A DNA stretch of 64,000 nt from Anabaena catenula FACHB-362 (GTDB lineage: Bacteria; Cyanobacteriota; Cyanobacteriia; Cyanobacteriales; Nostocaceae): contig NZ_JACJTQ010000012.1 of the NCBI RefSeq assembly GCF_014698735.1, forward strand, positions 62,001-126,000, read 5' to 3'. Shown in pieces: positions 27,625-36,674 of this stretch. The notes below the pieces were generated by a model. It did not search any database. It worked only from the letters and a program-made list of their open reading frames with translations, and was not told the origin of the DNA. Position 1 is the first letter of the stretch, and the number at the start of each line of letters is the position of its first letter. The translations under genes were made by a program, and so were the position numbers.

Positions 27625-28491
27625 ATGCCAAAAAATCCTCTTTCTCGGTTCTGTACTTATACCTTGATTGGGTTAATATCTTTAACATCTGTTTTAAGTA
27701 CAACTACCTCTGCGTTACCTCAGACAGTCAAAGCTTCCCTAGTTCAACCAACACCCTTGCTTAGTAATAACTTAATCTGGCCGACTCAAGGAATTATTTC
27801 TCAAGGTTTCCGTAAATATCAACATGAGGGAATTGATATCGCCGGTGCTATTGGCACTCCTATCTTCGCTGCTGCATCTGGTACAGTTGTCAAAGCAGGT
27901 TGGGATGATTGGGGATTAGGTAATGTGATTGAGATCAAACATCCCACTAATGGTAGTTTAACAGTCTATGGTCACAATCGACGCTTGTTAGTCAGCAAAG
28001 GTCAACAAGTCAATCAAGGTCAAATAATTGCCGAAATGGGATCTACAGGTAATAGTACAGCCCCTCATCTGCATTTTGAATTTTATCAAAATAGTCGTTT
28101 AGCGCTTGATCCTCTACACCTATTACCTGCCTCCATTGCGGCTAAAAAACCCATAGAACGACCTGTTTCACCTTCACAACTAATTCCCGTCAATATTAAT
28201 CCCGTAAATTTTGAGACTGAATGCGCGGGGGTTACAGTTATGACGGGTGAGACGGCAAAGATTCGTGTCCAAGTCTGTGAAGAAAACGGTCAACTCTTTT
28301 ACATTGCACAATTTAAACAAGATGCCAGTAAACCCGTGAAGATAGCCGCTCGAAATGTGGGTAAAGACAAATATCAAGCAGATAACGGTACTTTTTCATA
28401 CCTAGTTACCCCAGAAAAAGTGGAAGTATGGCGCTACGGGAATCAGATTCGCTCTGATAACTTTAATACTTCTGAGCGCCTTGGGAACTAA
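27625..28491 (+). CDS. M23-family metallopeptidase (LytM domain)
   Basis: 288 aa. A hydrophobic signal peptide (about 10-35) precedes a LytM/M23 domain at about 50-170. The zinc ligands are visible: H-x3-D as HEGIDIA near 67-73 and H-x-H as APHLHFEFY near 148-156. The WPTQGIISQGFRKYQHEGID opening is typical of [11 protein letters not shown] peptidoglycan endopeptidases. The C-terminal ~110 residues are a beta-rich extension with two Cys and no known motif. Likely acts on cell-wall peptides during growth or septum remodelling. Confidence 0.88.
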   Translation: MPKNPLSRFCTYTLIGLISLTSVLSTTTSALPQTVKASLVQPTPLLSNNLIWPTQGIISQGFRKYQHEGIDIAGAIGTPIFAAASGTVVKAGWDDWGLGNVIEIKHPTNGSLTVYGHNRRLLVSKGQQVNQGQIIAEMGSTGNSTAPHLHFEFYQNSRLALDPLHLLPASIAAKKPIERPVSPSQLIPVNINPVNFETECAGVTVMTGETAKIRVQVCEENGQLFYIAQFKQDASKPVKIAARNVGKDKYQADNGTFSYLVTPEKVEVWRYGNQIRSDNFNTSERLGN

Positions 28492-28677
28492 GGCTATTTA
28501 TCATTTTAGTAATTGATCATTTCGGCAAAAACACCCTATGTGACAGTTCAAAGGGCGGAATATGGCATCAAAATTTCTGCTAATTAAAGAGTATAAAATA
28601 CATCTAGATTAAATCTAGAGAAAAACAAGTTAACTGTCTGTAATATCCCAATTATTTACATAAAGGAGCAGGGAATC

Positions 28678-29283
28678 ATGGAATATATGGCTTATTCCCA
28701 TATGTATATGTCTAATGAAGAGACACCTGTAAATATCGAATTGAATCTTCCTACCTTACCAGTCATCAATTGGCAAAAACTGCTGAAATCGTCTGCTTGG
28801 TTGGCTTTAGCTGGTGTAACTGTGTTTCTTGCTGCTGTTTCCCAAGTTCAAGAAGCTTCCGCAGAATATGCCAAAACTAATGGTAATTGTTTATATATCC
28901 GTAGGGGTCCTAGTGGCGGTAACTCCTCTGTAGCTTGTGTACCTAATGGCACCAATATTGGGTCTACTGGGAATGTGAGTAATGGTTTTGCTCAAATTAC
29001 TTCAGGACGTTACAAAGGATATTATGTGGCTGAAAGATGGATTGGGATGAATCCGGGGACATCTCCCAATCGTCCTACTCCTGGTGTTGGGGGTCGAGTT
29101 TTATTGGCACAGGGAGCCAGAGGTGAGCGCGTGAGAGTGGTTCAAAGAGCTTTAGGGATAAGAGTTGATGGTGTTTTTGGACCAAATACTGCTCAACAAG
29201 TCCGCAATTTTCAAAGAAGAAATGGTTTGCGTGTAGATGGGATCGTTGGCCCTGCAACTCGTAGGGCTTTAGGTATTAGTTAG
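28678..29283 (+). CDS. SH3-like plus peptidoglycan-binding protein
   Basis: 201 aa with a strong AAAGGAG site before ATG. Residues about 35-62 are a hydrophobic signal or anchor (WLALAGVTVFLAAVSQVQEASA). Then an SH3_3-like domain (CLYIRRGPSGGNSSVACVP, about 70-125) and a PG_binding_1 domain at the end (VRVVQRALGIRVDGVFGPNT, repeated DGIVGPATRRAL). This suggests a secreted protein that sticks to peptidoglycan; no catalytic domain is seen. The neighbouring M23 peptidase acts on the same polymer. Confidence 0.82.
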   Translation: MEYMAYSHMYMSNEETPVNIELNLPTLPVINWQKLLKSSAWLALAGVTVFLAAVSQVQEASAEYAKTNGNCLYIRRGPSGGNSSVACVPNGTNIGSTGNVSNGFAQITSGRYKGYYVAERWIGMNPGTSPNRPTPGVGGRVLLAQGARGERVRVVQRALGIRVDGVFGPNTAQQVRNFQRRNGLRVDGIVGPATRRALGIS

Positions 29284-29361
29284 AGGTGATTGGAGATATC
29301 GTGTTCGGTTGATTACTTACTATTCCTGAAGAACCCCACCCCGTCAAAAGTGCCTTTTAAC

Positions 29362-29402
29362 ACCCCTCCCCGCTGTCTCGTGGAGGGGTTTTGAGTATTT
29401 AT
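29362..29402 (+). terminator. Rho-independent terminator
   Basis: Stem ACCCCTCC (29362-29369) with GGAGGGGT (29382-29389) followed by TTTGAGTATTTATTTTTT. It closes the peptidoglycan-binding gene and lies just before the end of the convergent wecB gene. Confidence 0.75.
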
Positions 29403-29405
29403 TTT

Positions 29406-30515
29406 TTACCCCAAATAATTTTTCACAATTTCCAAAATGCGTTCTGCTGCATGACCATCCCCAAAGGGATTAATTGCATTGGCCATTGCTGTGTATGCTT
29501 CAGGGTTACTTAATAACTCACTTGCAGCAGCAACAATGCTCTCTGTTTCAGTTCCCACTAATTTAGCTGTACCTGCGGTAACGGCTTCTGGTCTTTCTGT
29601 GGTGTCTCTGAGAACGAGTACTGGTTTACCGAGACTGGGTGCTTCTTCTTGTAAACCACCAGAGTCTGTTAATAATAAGTGCGATCGCTCTATTGCCCCT
29701 ACTAATTGACCATAATCTAAGGGTTCTGTCAAGAATATGCGCGGATGATTACCTAACAACTGCTGCAATGGTTCTCTAACTGTGGGATTACGGTGTAAGG
29801 GCAATAATAAGGCTGTATCAGGAAACTGATCTAAAATCTGTAAAAAACTTTGTGCGATCGCTTGCAGTGGTTCTCCCCAATTCTCCCGGCGATGCACTGT
29901 TACCAGTATAGTCCTATATTCATCCCAGTTTAAACCCGGTATATCACAAGCTGGGTGGGTTGCGGCTACATTCAACAATGCATCAATCACCGTATTACCC
30001 GTCAGGTGAATTTCTCCCAACACACCAGAAGCTTGCAAATTTTCCACCGCGAGGGAGGTGGGAGCAAAATGTAATTGGGTGATTTGGGAAATTAATCTTC
30101 TATTAGCTTCTTCTGGAAAAGGATTAAATAAGTCATCAGTTCTTAACCCTGCTTCCACATGACCTATAGGAATTTTTTGATAAAAAGCTGCCAACGCAGC
30201 CGCAAAAGCTGTTGTCGTGTCTCCCTGGACTATAACTAAATCTAGCTTTTGTTCTATAAATAAAGCTTCTAAACCTTGCAAACTCCGACAGGTAATATCA
30301 TTTAGAGATTGTTTAGGCTGCATAATCTCTAAATTATGATCTGCCTTTAAGTTGAACAACTGCATCACCTGTTCAACCATTTCTCGATGTTGTCCAGTCA
30401 GAATTACCTGTAATTCCAAATCTGGAGAACCTTGGAAAACCTGAATTACCGGCGCTAGCTTAATCGCTTCGGGACGAGTACCCAAAATAATACCAACTCG
30501 TTTTTGATTAGTCAT
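29406..30515 (-). CDS. wecB: UDP-N-acetylglucosamine 2-epimerase (non-hydrolysing)
   Basis: 369 aa, normal length. Converts UDP-GlcNAc to UDP-ManNAc for surface polysaccharide synthesis. Signature motifs are present: GTRPEAIKLAPVI near the start, GQHREMVEQV, VQGDTTTAFA, GHVEAGLRT near 120, VTVHRRENWG near 205 and TDSGGLQEEAP near 285. It stands alone on the minus strand, 17 kb from the exopolysaccharide cluster. Cytoplasmic enzyme. Confidence 0.93.
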   Translation of the reverse strand: MTNQKRVGIILGTRPEAIKLAPVIQVFQGSPDLELQVILTGQHREMVEQVMQLFNLKADHNLEIMQPKQSLNDITCRSLQGLEALFIEQKLDLVIVQGDTTTAFAAALAAFYQKIPIGHVEAGLRTDDLFNPFPEEANRRLISQITQLHFAPTSLAVENLQASGVLGEIHLTGNTVIDALLNVAATHPACDIPGLNWDEYRTILVTVHRRENWGEPLQAIAQSFLQILDQFPDTALLLPLHRNPTVREPLQQLLGNHPRIFLTEPLDYGQLVGAIERSHLLLTDSGGLQEEAPSLGKPVLVLRDTTERPEAVTAGTAKLVGTETESIVAAASELLSNPEAYTAMANAINPFGDGHAAERILEIVKNYLG

Positions 30516-30576
30516 GAGTTATTAGTCATTAGTCATTAGACAACTGATAACTGATAACTGACAAAAAACCAACATG

Positions 30577-30600
30577 AAAAAACCCGGCTTAACCGGGCAG
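30577..30600 (-). terminator. Rho-independent terminator of the small membrane gene
   Basis: On the minus strand CCCGGTTAAGCCGGG is followed by TTTTTT. It sits just downstream of the minus-strand gene that ends at 30632. Confidence 0.85.
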
Positions 30601-30631
30601 ATGCACTGTTCATCGAGTTTAACAATGTTAA

Positions 30632-31003
30632 CTATTTGAGTTCACAAGTTAAGGGACAAGCTGCAAAAACAGTAGTCTGCGCCTTGTCTTCCTCTCCATG
30701 AAGCCAGCTTAACCATCTGACCTCTTTAGGATGAACACCTTTAGCAGTCAGCACACCAGCCATAATCAACACTGTCATAACATTGAACATGATTAAACCA
30801 CCTGCCACCAGCAGCACTGCACTAACAGGCATTACAGATTGCAACACAATCGACAACAGGCATCCGACCGTAGCCATTACCACAACTAATGGAAAACCAA
30901 CAACTAGCAGGCATACTGCCAATGTGAAAGTCCATATCAAAAAGCTTTTCATCATTAACAAGGAGTAGGTCTTTCCTTGATTAGAGCTTTCAGCCAAAAC
31001 CAT
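30632..31003 (-). CDS. small integral membrane protein
   Basis: 123 aa from MVLAESSNQGK. This start is chosen because GGGAGGA lies 7 nt upstream; the in-frame ATG at 31030 lacks one. Two or three hydrophobic helices (SFLIWTFTLAVCLLVVGFPL, then VMPVSAVLLVAGGLIMFNVM) and a short polar tail with two Cys (FAACPLTCELK). Family not recognised. It has its own terminator and a long upstream spacer, so it is probably a single-gene unit. Confidence 0.65.
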   Translation of the reverse strand: MVLAESSNQGKTYSLLMMKSFLIWTFTLAVCLLVVGFPLVVVMATVGCLLSIVLQSVMPVSAVLLVAGGLIMFNVMTVLIMAGVLTAKGVHPKEVRWLSWLHGEEDKAQTTVFAACPLTCELK

Positions 31004-31903
31004 GACTTTTCCTCCCAAATTACACAGCAAAGTTTAAAATTTAACTTTCAGTCGCTTCTCGCTGTTTGCGAGTTAACTGAATTGACTTCAGTGAAATCCA
31101 GTATATAAAACCCTGCTGGAAAAATGAGCATTTCTTTACTAAACTTTACAGTTTGTTTTTTGTAATTATGAATGTCTAGTCCGATTCAGGTTTCAGGAGT
31201 CAGGATGCTTTTTGTATAGGTCTTTAGGAATATACCCTTTTGGGTATGAGAGCAAACCCTTGATTCTCCGAACCTCAGTTCCAGATAGCTTAACATTTCT
31301 TATAAAAATTCGGACTACCTCTCATAATTCTCAGACAGGGCTGAAAAAATTATCTGTTCCTGATTGTGGTTGCAAGCTGTATCTATGATCTATGAAAAAT
31401 TTCTCATTTATTCTCATTTAAAACCTTAAAACAGGGCTAATTCTATATACAGTTTGATTAAACACAAGCCATTTATCAATTATTTGCGGAATAATACTGA
31501 AGATTAATCGGTGTAAAACAAGGTTATATTGGGGAAAGAATTTCTACACCATCGATAAATATTGGAATTAAAAGCAAAAAACTACACAGTTACGGTTGAT
31601 CAAGAGAGTTTCAACCCTGTTCCCTGTTAGAAAGTTCCCTGTTCCCTGCTGTAATTTTTTACCTGTCCAATTTGAAGATATATTCCTGTGCAACAATATT
31701 TACCTATTTTTGAACACGAATGAAATCCCTGTATTCTATCACTGTTGCCTGCGATGCACTCTCGCTTGCCGTAAGTCCTACGGACAGGCTGCGCCAACGC
31801 GGAGCGTCTCGTTCACGCAGTGTCTCCGACAGGAGAAGAGAAGTGTTCCCTATTCCCTATTCCCTGCCCTAACTAGATAATTTATTTTGCACTCCTTCCT
31901 TAT
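31004..31903. repeat. 900-bp gene-free region with dispersed palindromic repeats
   Basis: I find no gene. The part at about 31760-31840 is a composite of palindromic repeats common in Nostoc genomes (GTCCTACGGAC, CAACGCGGAGCGTC, GTCTCCGACAGGAGAAG). TTCCCTGTTCCCTG-type repeats occur at about 31618-31650 and 31846-31866. The left part presumably holds the promoter of the minus-strand membrane gene, the right part that of the PilT-type gene. Confidence 0.4.
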
Positions 31904-33184
31904 ATGACAGAATCAAAACCCCGGAATCTACCACCAGTACCGCCACCACTACCAACATCATCTGCACAGCACCAACCGACAAAAACGTTGCAGATGTCAA
32001 CAGAGAGGATGAATAATCCGACTGCACTTAACAATCCCCTACCACCGGGTATGCCTGCTGCCGCCCAACGTCCTCCTGCACCACCACCAATGCCTATGGC
32101 TGCGGCTATTCCCAAAAAGCCTGTGGGGATGACTTTAGCACAGCTAATTCAAGAAGCTTTTGATCAGGGATTTTCTGACGTTCACTTAGGTGTTGGTGAA
32201 ATACCCCGCTTCCGTAATCGAGGAGAAATTGAAACCACCAATTATCCAGAAACCGATAAAGAAACTTTTATGGGTTGGTTACGGGAGATTATGAGCGATG
32301 GAGAAATTCAGAGGTTTCAAGACAATCTAGAATTTGACGGTGCGACTCAGTACGAATTTGCCCGTGTACGGATTAATGTTTTTGATACCCTCAGAGGCTA
32401 TGCAATGGTGCTGCGGTTAATTCCGCTCAAAATTTTGTCTATGGATCAATTGAGATTACCTCCAGTTTTTCGGGATATTTGCCACTATCATAAAGGGTTG
32501 ATTTTGGTGACAGGCCCCACTGGTTCAGGTAAATCTACGACAATGGCAGCAATGGTTGACTACATCAACAGAGAGATGCCTAAGCATATCATCACCATTG
32601 AAGACCCAATTGAATTTGTCCACCAAAGCCGCAAGTCCTTAATCAAGCAGCGGGAAGTGGGAATGCACACCCGGAAGTTTGACAACGCCCTAAAAGCAGC
32701 TTTACGGGAAGACCCAGATTTGATTCTGGTGGGGGAAATGCGGGATAAAGAAACGGTCAACACTGCTCTAAAAGCGGCTCAAACTGGTCACTTGGTTATG
32801 GGAACCCTGCACACCAATAGTGCTGTAAAAACTATTGAGCGGATTCTTAATCTCTACTCAGGTGAGGAACAGGATGCAATGCGGGTGGCAATTTCTGAGT
32901 CTTTAGTGTCCGTGATTGCCCAAGGTTTGTGTCGCACAACTGATGGTAAACGGGCAGCCTTCCACGATATCCTGATTAACACCGAAGCTGTGAAAGAATG
33001 GATTAAAGATGGTAAATATGATGAAATTGCCGAATTGATGAAGCAAGCCAGCTTTGATGGCATGGTGACTATGAATCAGTCATTACTCAATTTGTATCAA
33101 GAAGGTCGGATTACTGAAGAAACCGCCTTGGAAATGTCACCAACTCCCAATGAAATGGCCCAATTCCTCCGAGGACGTGTTTAA
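31904..33184 (+). CDS. pilT: PilT-family type IV pilus retraction ATPase (PilT2-like)
   Basis: 426 aa. Residues 1-75 are Pro/Ala-rich and probably disordered; PilT proper follows. Walker A GPTGSGKST is near 203-211, the Asp box IITIEDPIEFVH near 230, Walker B DPDLILVGEMRD near 268, and the His box TGHLVMGTLHTNS near 290. Hexameric ATPase that depolymerises type IV pili for twitching motility. The Pro-rich N-terminal extension and length resemble PilT2 (Synechocystis Sll1533 type) more than the ~370-aa PilT1. No other pil genes are adjacent. Confidence 0.85.
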   Translation: MTESKPRNLPPVPPPLPTSSAQHQPTKTLQMSTERMNNPTALNNPLPPGMPAAAQRPPAPPPMPMAAAIPKKPVGMTLAQLIQEAFDQGFSDVHLGVGEIPRFRNRGEIETTNYPETDKETFMGWLREIMSDGEIQRFQDNLEFDGATQYEFARVRINVFDTLRGYAMVLRLIPLKILSMDQLRLPPVFRDICHYHKGLILVTGPTGSGKSTTMAAMVDYINREMPKHIITIEDPIEFVHQSRKSLIKQREVGMHTRKFDNALKAALREDPDLILVGEMRDKETVNTALKAAQTGHLVMGTLHTNSAVKTIERILNLYSGEEQDAMRVAISESLVSVIAQGLCRTTDGKRAAFHDILINTEAVKEWIKDGKYDEIAELMKQASFDGMVTMNQSLLNLYQEGRITEETALEMSPTPNEMAQFLRGRV

Positions 33185-33440
33185 TGGTGATTGGTGATTG
33201 GTGATTGGTGATTGGTGATTGGTGATTGGTCATTGGTCATTGGTCATTGGTCATTGGTCATTGGGAATAGGTAATTAAGTTATTCTTCATTTTCACCGTG
33301 TCCCCGTGTCCCCGCGTCACCGTGTCCCCGCGTCACCCCATCACCCTAGTCACCGCGTCACCGTGTCCCCGTGTCCCCGTGTCCCCGTGTCCCCGTGTCC
33401 CCATCCCCGCGTCACTCCATCACCCTAGTCCCCAGACACT
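33185..33440. repeat. heptamer tandem repeats (TGATTGG / TCATTGG and GTGTCCCC)
   Basis: 33187-33262 is a run of the 7-bp unit GTGATTG that changes midway to GTCATTG. 33297-33430 is a degenerate array of CCGTGTCC / CGCGTCA units. Short tandem repeats like these are typical of heterocystous cyanobacteria. They end 10 nt before the KaiB-fusion gene and probably overlap its upstream region. Confidence 0.85.
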
Positions 33441-34208
33441 GTGATCAAGTTACCTACAGATAAACTATCTAGACCCCAGTTGTTCAAAGGGATTGCTCTG
33501 TTTACACCTGGAGGCGATTTAATTTATTGCATTGACCCTAGTAAACAGGGACGATGGCATTTGCATTTGTGTGCGGCTTTGCAAGAAATCCTAGATTTAC
33601 CAGAGCCGCCCCATTTTTTAGTTCCTTGTTATACAGCGACCATTGATCACTGGCTCAATCCGCGCACGCAACAAGTGCAGACCTTTGCGGAAGCTTATCC
33701 GGCTGTTATTCGCCACCAAACAGTGCTGAAAGCTATTTTTTGTACGGGGGAGCTAGTATGGCAAACAGCACCTTGGCAGGAAGGATTGTGCGATCGCATG
33801 GTGTTGGCAACTTATCGCTCCTCATTCCCCCAGCTTTGGGAAGACCATGACTTAGTTGTGCGCTTAGACCTTGCTGATGTAACACCACAATACCCGCAAA
33901 GGGTGATCACCGCGCCACCGACAACACTCAATACTCAAGGCTATGTTCTGCGCCTGTTTGTGGCTGGCCATAGTGGAGCCACTGAACGCATTTTAGAACA
34001 TTTACACGAATTACTAGAGCGATCGCTTGGATATCCTTACACTCTCAAAGTGATTGATGTTTTAACACATCCAGAACAAGCCGAAATCAATCAAGTTTCC
34101 GCAACTCCCACCCTAGTGAAGGTTTGGCCTCAACCAATTCGGCGAATTGTTGGCGATTTAGATAATGTAGACAAACTCTTACAGATGTTAGGCGCAAAAG
34201 AAAAATAG
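33441..34208 (+). CDS. KaiB-domain protein with an extra N-terminal domain
   Basis: 255 aa, against about 100 for the clock protein KaiB. Residues about 168-250 are KaiB-like (VLRLFVAGHSGATERILEHL, then YTLKVIDVLTHPEQAEINQV, VSATPTLVKVWPQPIRRIVG), the thioredoxin-like fold that also forms the SasA sensor domain. Residues 1-150 are a separate domain I do not recognise (ALFTPGGDLIYCIDPSKQGR). The KaiB part suggests docking to KaiC or a related partner, so a clock-output role is possible. No kaiA or kaiC is near. The GTG start at 33441 directly follows a repeat block; no clear ribosome binding site. Confidence 0.75.
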   Translation: MIKLPTDKLSRPQLFKGIALFTPGGDLIYCIDPSKQGRWHLHLCAALQEILDLPEPPHFLVPCYTATIDHWLNPRTQQVQTFAEAYPAVIRHQTVLKAIFCTGELVWQTAPWQEGLCDRMVLATYRSSFPQLWEDHDLVVRLDLADVTPQYPQRVITAPPTTLNTQGYVLRLFVAGHSGATERILEHLHELLERSLGYPYTLKVIDVLTHPEQAEINQVSATPTLVKVWPQPIRRIVGDLDNVDKLLQMLGAKEK

Positions 34209-34229
34209 ACATACAGTAAATCAGCTGTT

Positions 34230-34267
34230 AGTAGGGGTTTAGCATTGCTGAACCCCTACTGTTTTTT
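34230..34267 (+). terminator. terminator built from a dispersed hairpin repeat
   Basis: AGTAGGGGTT (34230-34239) pairs with AACCCCTACT (34251-34260), followed by GTTTTTT. It is related to the element near 20360, so a dispersed repeat supplies the terminator of the KaiB-fusion gene. Confidence 0.75.
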
Positions 34268-34377
34268 CTCTGTTGCTCTCCCCGTCCCCGCGTCTCCCCA
34301 TCACCCCATCACCCCAATCCCCAATCCCCAAACAATTCATAATTAAAACAGGCATTAATCTTACTACCTAGGCAGCT

Positions 34378-35130
34378 ATGTACTTCACTTGGTTAGACAG
34401 CAATAGTTGGCTGATGGAAATTGGCGGACAACGGATTCTAATTGACCCTTGGTTAGTTGGTTCTTTAACTTTCAGCAATTTGGATTGGTTATTTAAAGGT
34501 TCTCGACTTCAAGAGCGGCCGATACCAGAAAATATTGACTTGATTCTTTTATCTCAGGGTTTGGAAGATCATGCTCACCCTCCCACCCTCAAGCAACTTG
34601 ACCGGAATATTCAGGTTGTAGCTTCTCCCAATGCGGCCAAAGTAGTAGAGCAGTTGGGTTACACCCAAGTTATCACCCTGGCTCATGGTGAACATTTCAC
34701 ATTGAATGATCAAGTAGAAATTAAAGCTCTTCCTGGCTCTCCCATTGGCCCTACTATCTTAGAAAACGCTTATCTGCTCAAAGAGTTGGCGAGTAATTTA
34801 ACTCTCTATTACGAGCCTCATGGATATCATTCATCGCAACTGAAGCAGCTTGCACCAGTTGATGTAGTGATTACTCCTATGATTGGCTTGGGTTTACCTG
34901 TCCTAGGTCCGATTATTAAAGGTATGAAGAGTGCGTTAGAAGTAGCCAAGTGGTTGCAACCTCAACTCATGTTACCTACAGCAGCTGGAGGGGATGTGTT
35001 ATTTGAGGGATTGTTAAATAAGTTCATACAAACTCAGGGAAGTGTTGAGGAATTTCGAGCTTTATTAGAGAAAAACAATTTGTCAACACGGGTAATTGCA
35101 CCTAACCCTGGTGAACAAGTCAGTTTTTAA
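34378..35130 (+). CDS. metallo-beta-lactamase-fold protein with incomplete metal site
   Basis: 250 aa. The fold is indicated by the opening WLDSNSWLMEIGGQRILIDP and the alternating strands and helices. The metal motif, normally H-x-H-x-D-H, reads SQGLEDHAH near 60-68, so the first two His are Gln and Leu while Asp-His remain. Related plant and cyanobacterial MBL-fold proteins show this change. Hydrolase activity is therefore uncertain. A terminal HGYHSSQLKQL and PTAAGGDVLFEG region match the same subfamily. No operon partner on this strand. Confidence 0.75.
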   Translation: MYFTWLDSNSWLMEIGGQRILIDPWLVGSLTFSNLDWLFKGSRLQERPIPENIDLILLSQGLEDHAHPPTLKQLDRNIQVVASPNAAKVVEQLGYTQVITLAHGEHFTLNDQVEIKALPGSPIGPTILENAYLLKELASNLTLYYEPHGYHSSQLKQLAPVDVVITPMIGLGLPVLGPIIKGMKSALEVAKWLQPQLMLPTAAGGDVLFEGLLNKFIQTQGSVEEFRALLEKNNLSTRVIAPNPGEQVSF

Positions 35131-35149
35131 TTTTTAAATCTATCAGGAG

Positions 35150-35375
35150 GAGATGGGGAGATTGGGTGACGCGGAGATGGGGTGACGCGGTGACGCGGTG
35201 ATGCGGGGACGCGGTGACGCGGTGACGCGGTGACGCGGTGACGCGGAGATGGGGAGAGTATTTATCTTTCTTCTTCCTGCCTCCTGCCTCCTGCCCCCTG
35301 CTCCCTGCCCCCTGCTCCCTGCCCCCTGCCCCCTGCCCCCTGCCTCCTGTCTCCTGTCTCCTGCCCCCTGGAACT
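35150..35375. repeat. octamer and heptamer tandem repeats
   Basis: 35164-35250 repeats GTGACGCG (8 bp) about ten times with few changes. 35275-35372 repeats CCCCCTG / CTCCCTG / CCTCCTG (7 bp). The longest minus-strand frame here, 110 codons, is repeat translation and is rejected as a gene. Confidence 0.9.
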
Positions 35376-35412
35376 ATCTCTAAGAAATAGCACTCCTCAT
35401 TTTCAAGATTGT

Positions 35413-36414
35413 TCAGCGAGAAGTTTTCTGAAGAATTGTATTGGCATCCCAAGTATAGAAGCCAATTTGGTTAGGAACTCTAGAGAATCTTCCAGTCCGA
35501 TGACCTCTAGATAATTCATTTAGCACTTTGTTTTTTACTTCTCTGAGTTGCTGAGAATCAATGTCTCCATAAATTCCATTGACTATTTCATTGACGCTGA
35601 AAATTTGCCCAGGATTTTGCTGTAAGAAAGAGGTGATAGCATCAATCAAAAATTGACCATCAAAAGCTCTGAGCATCGGTACTACTTCGCTCTTGGGTAA
35701 AATGAAAGATTTTTTCTTTCGGGTTTTGGCACTCTGAGCGAAGGCATGGTGATGATTGGGAGCTAACAAACTTAAAACCAGAGTATAACAACCAGGTTCA
35801 TTGGGTATAGCTGACCAGTAACCCCTTTCTCTGCCTTGGGTGAGAGAGGATTGGACTCTACCTTTGACTACTCTGAAGATAGTTGGCTCCAACTCGCCAT
35901 AAAGCGATCGCACAATAAAATCTATATGGCACACAGTACCAGCATATTCATGCAATAGCTTTTTCAGAGCTTCCATCCGAGTTAGAGCCTGATATTGGGG
36001 TATCATCGGAACTTCTGCCCTCTTGATGAAATGATCATCGTTTTCTGAGGGGAGATTGGGAAGCTGAGAATCTTTTTTCTCTTTAGTTGGAGAAGTTGCA
36101 TAATCTATCTCCAATTGATCTAAGTTGGAAAGTTCTGATTCTATAGACTCTAAAAAGTCTAAGTCAGAATTGTTATCTGATGACAGAAACAAGAGTGACC
36201 CTTCTTGATCCGCATTTTCAAGTTGTGAAAACTGTTCATGATCATTTTCATAAGACCAATTAGACAACAAAGCTTCCGCATGATCAAGTTGCGATCGCGC
36301 TTCTATAAATAGCCGTTGGTATTCTTGTGTAAGACCAGCATAATAGTCTCGTAATTCCAACAATGGCTTGATAAATACGTCTGAAGGTGGTTGTAGCTGT
36401 TCTTTGGGATTCAT
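35413..36414 (-). CDS. protein with a duplicated helix-turn-helix-like domain
   Basis: 333 aa, cyanobacterial hypothetical. N-terminal helical segment (about 1-60), acidic Ser-rich linker (about 60-130), then two related ~65-residue modules. Module 1, about 145-215: LKKLLHEYAGTVCHIDFIVR to IPNEPGCYTLVL. Module 2, about 255-325: ITSFLQQNPGQIFSVNEIVN to VPNQIGFYTW. Both share FxVxxIVxxxYG, a V(K)xxVxxxLxxGRxxG core and a VPNxxGxYT end, the layout of winged-helix (HARE-HTH-like) domains. Nucleic-acid binding is inferred. It starts 15 nt after the zinc-ribbon gene, so the two are likely an operon. Confidence 0.65.
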   Translation of the reverse strand: MNPKEQLQPPSDVFIKPLLELRDYYAGLTQEYQRLFIEARSQLDHAEALLSNWSYENDHEQFSQLENADQEGSLLFLSSDNNSDLDFLESIESELSNLDQLEIDYATSPTKEKKDSQLPNLPSENDDHFIKRAEVPMIPQYQALTRMEALKKLLHEYAGTVCHIDFIVRSLYGELEPTIFRVVKGRVQSSLTQGRERGYWSAIPNEPGCYTLVLSLLAPNHHHAFAQSAKTRKKKSFILPKSEVVPMLRAFDGQFLIDAITSFLQQNPGQIFSVNEIVNGIYGDIDSQQLREVKNKVLNELSRGHRTGRFSRVPNQIGFYTWDANTILQKTSR

Positions 36415-36428
36415 ATCACTTCAATCAA

Positions 36429-36674
36429 TCAATCTAAATTTATGTCGCTTTGATAAGACATCGGTCGAGGTTTTGCCTTTTTAGATTCTTGGGGCGATCT
36501 TTTAGGTGCTTGGGGAGGGCGACAGATTTCACAATATAAGGGTCGAGGTCCAAAAGTTTCGCGTTTAGTCGGCTGATTACATTCTTTACAGACAAAGTTG
36601 AAGACACGAGTATGAATCTGTCTTTTATGCGCTCTGACAGTATATTCCCTAACATCAATGGTTTTAGTTGCCAT
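36429..36674 (-). CDS. small zinc-ribbon-like protein
   Basis: 81 aa, basic. One probable zinc site is made of two CxxC pairs: FVCKECNQ near 28-34 and LYCEICRPP near 47-55. The tail is Lys/Arg/Pro-rich ([15 protein letters not shown]). Such a protein likely binds nucleic acid. It is the first gene of a two-gene unit with the duplicated-HTH protein, which strengthens a shared DNA- or RNA-binding role. Family name unknown. Confidence 0.65.
   Translation of the reverse strand: MATKTIDVREYTVRAHKRQIHTRVFNFVCKECNQPTKRETFGPRPLYCEICRPPQAPKRSPQESKKAKPRPMSYQSDINLD

Noticed and set aside
35120-35452. 110-codon minus frame with GRGQGAGGREQGAG-type residues
   Set aside because: It is the translation of the CCCCCTG and GTGACGCG tandem repeats.
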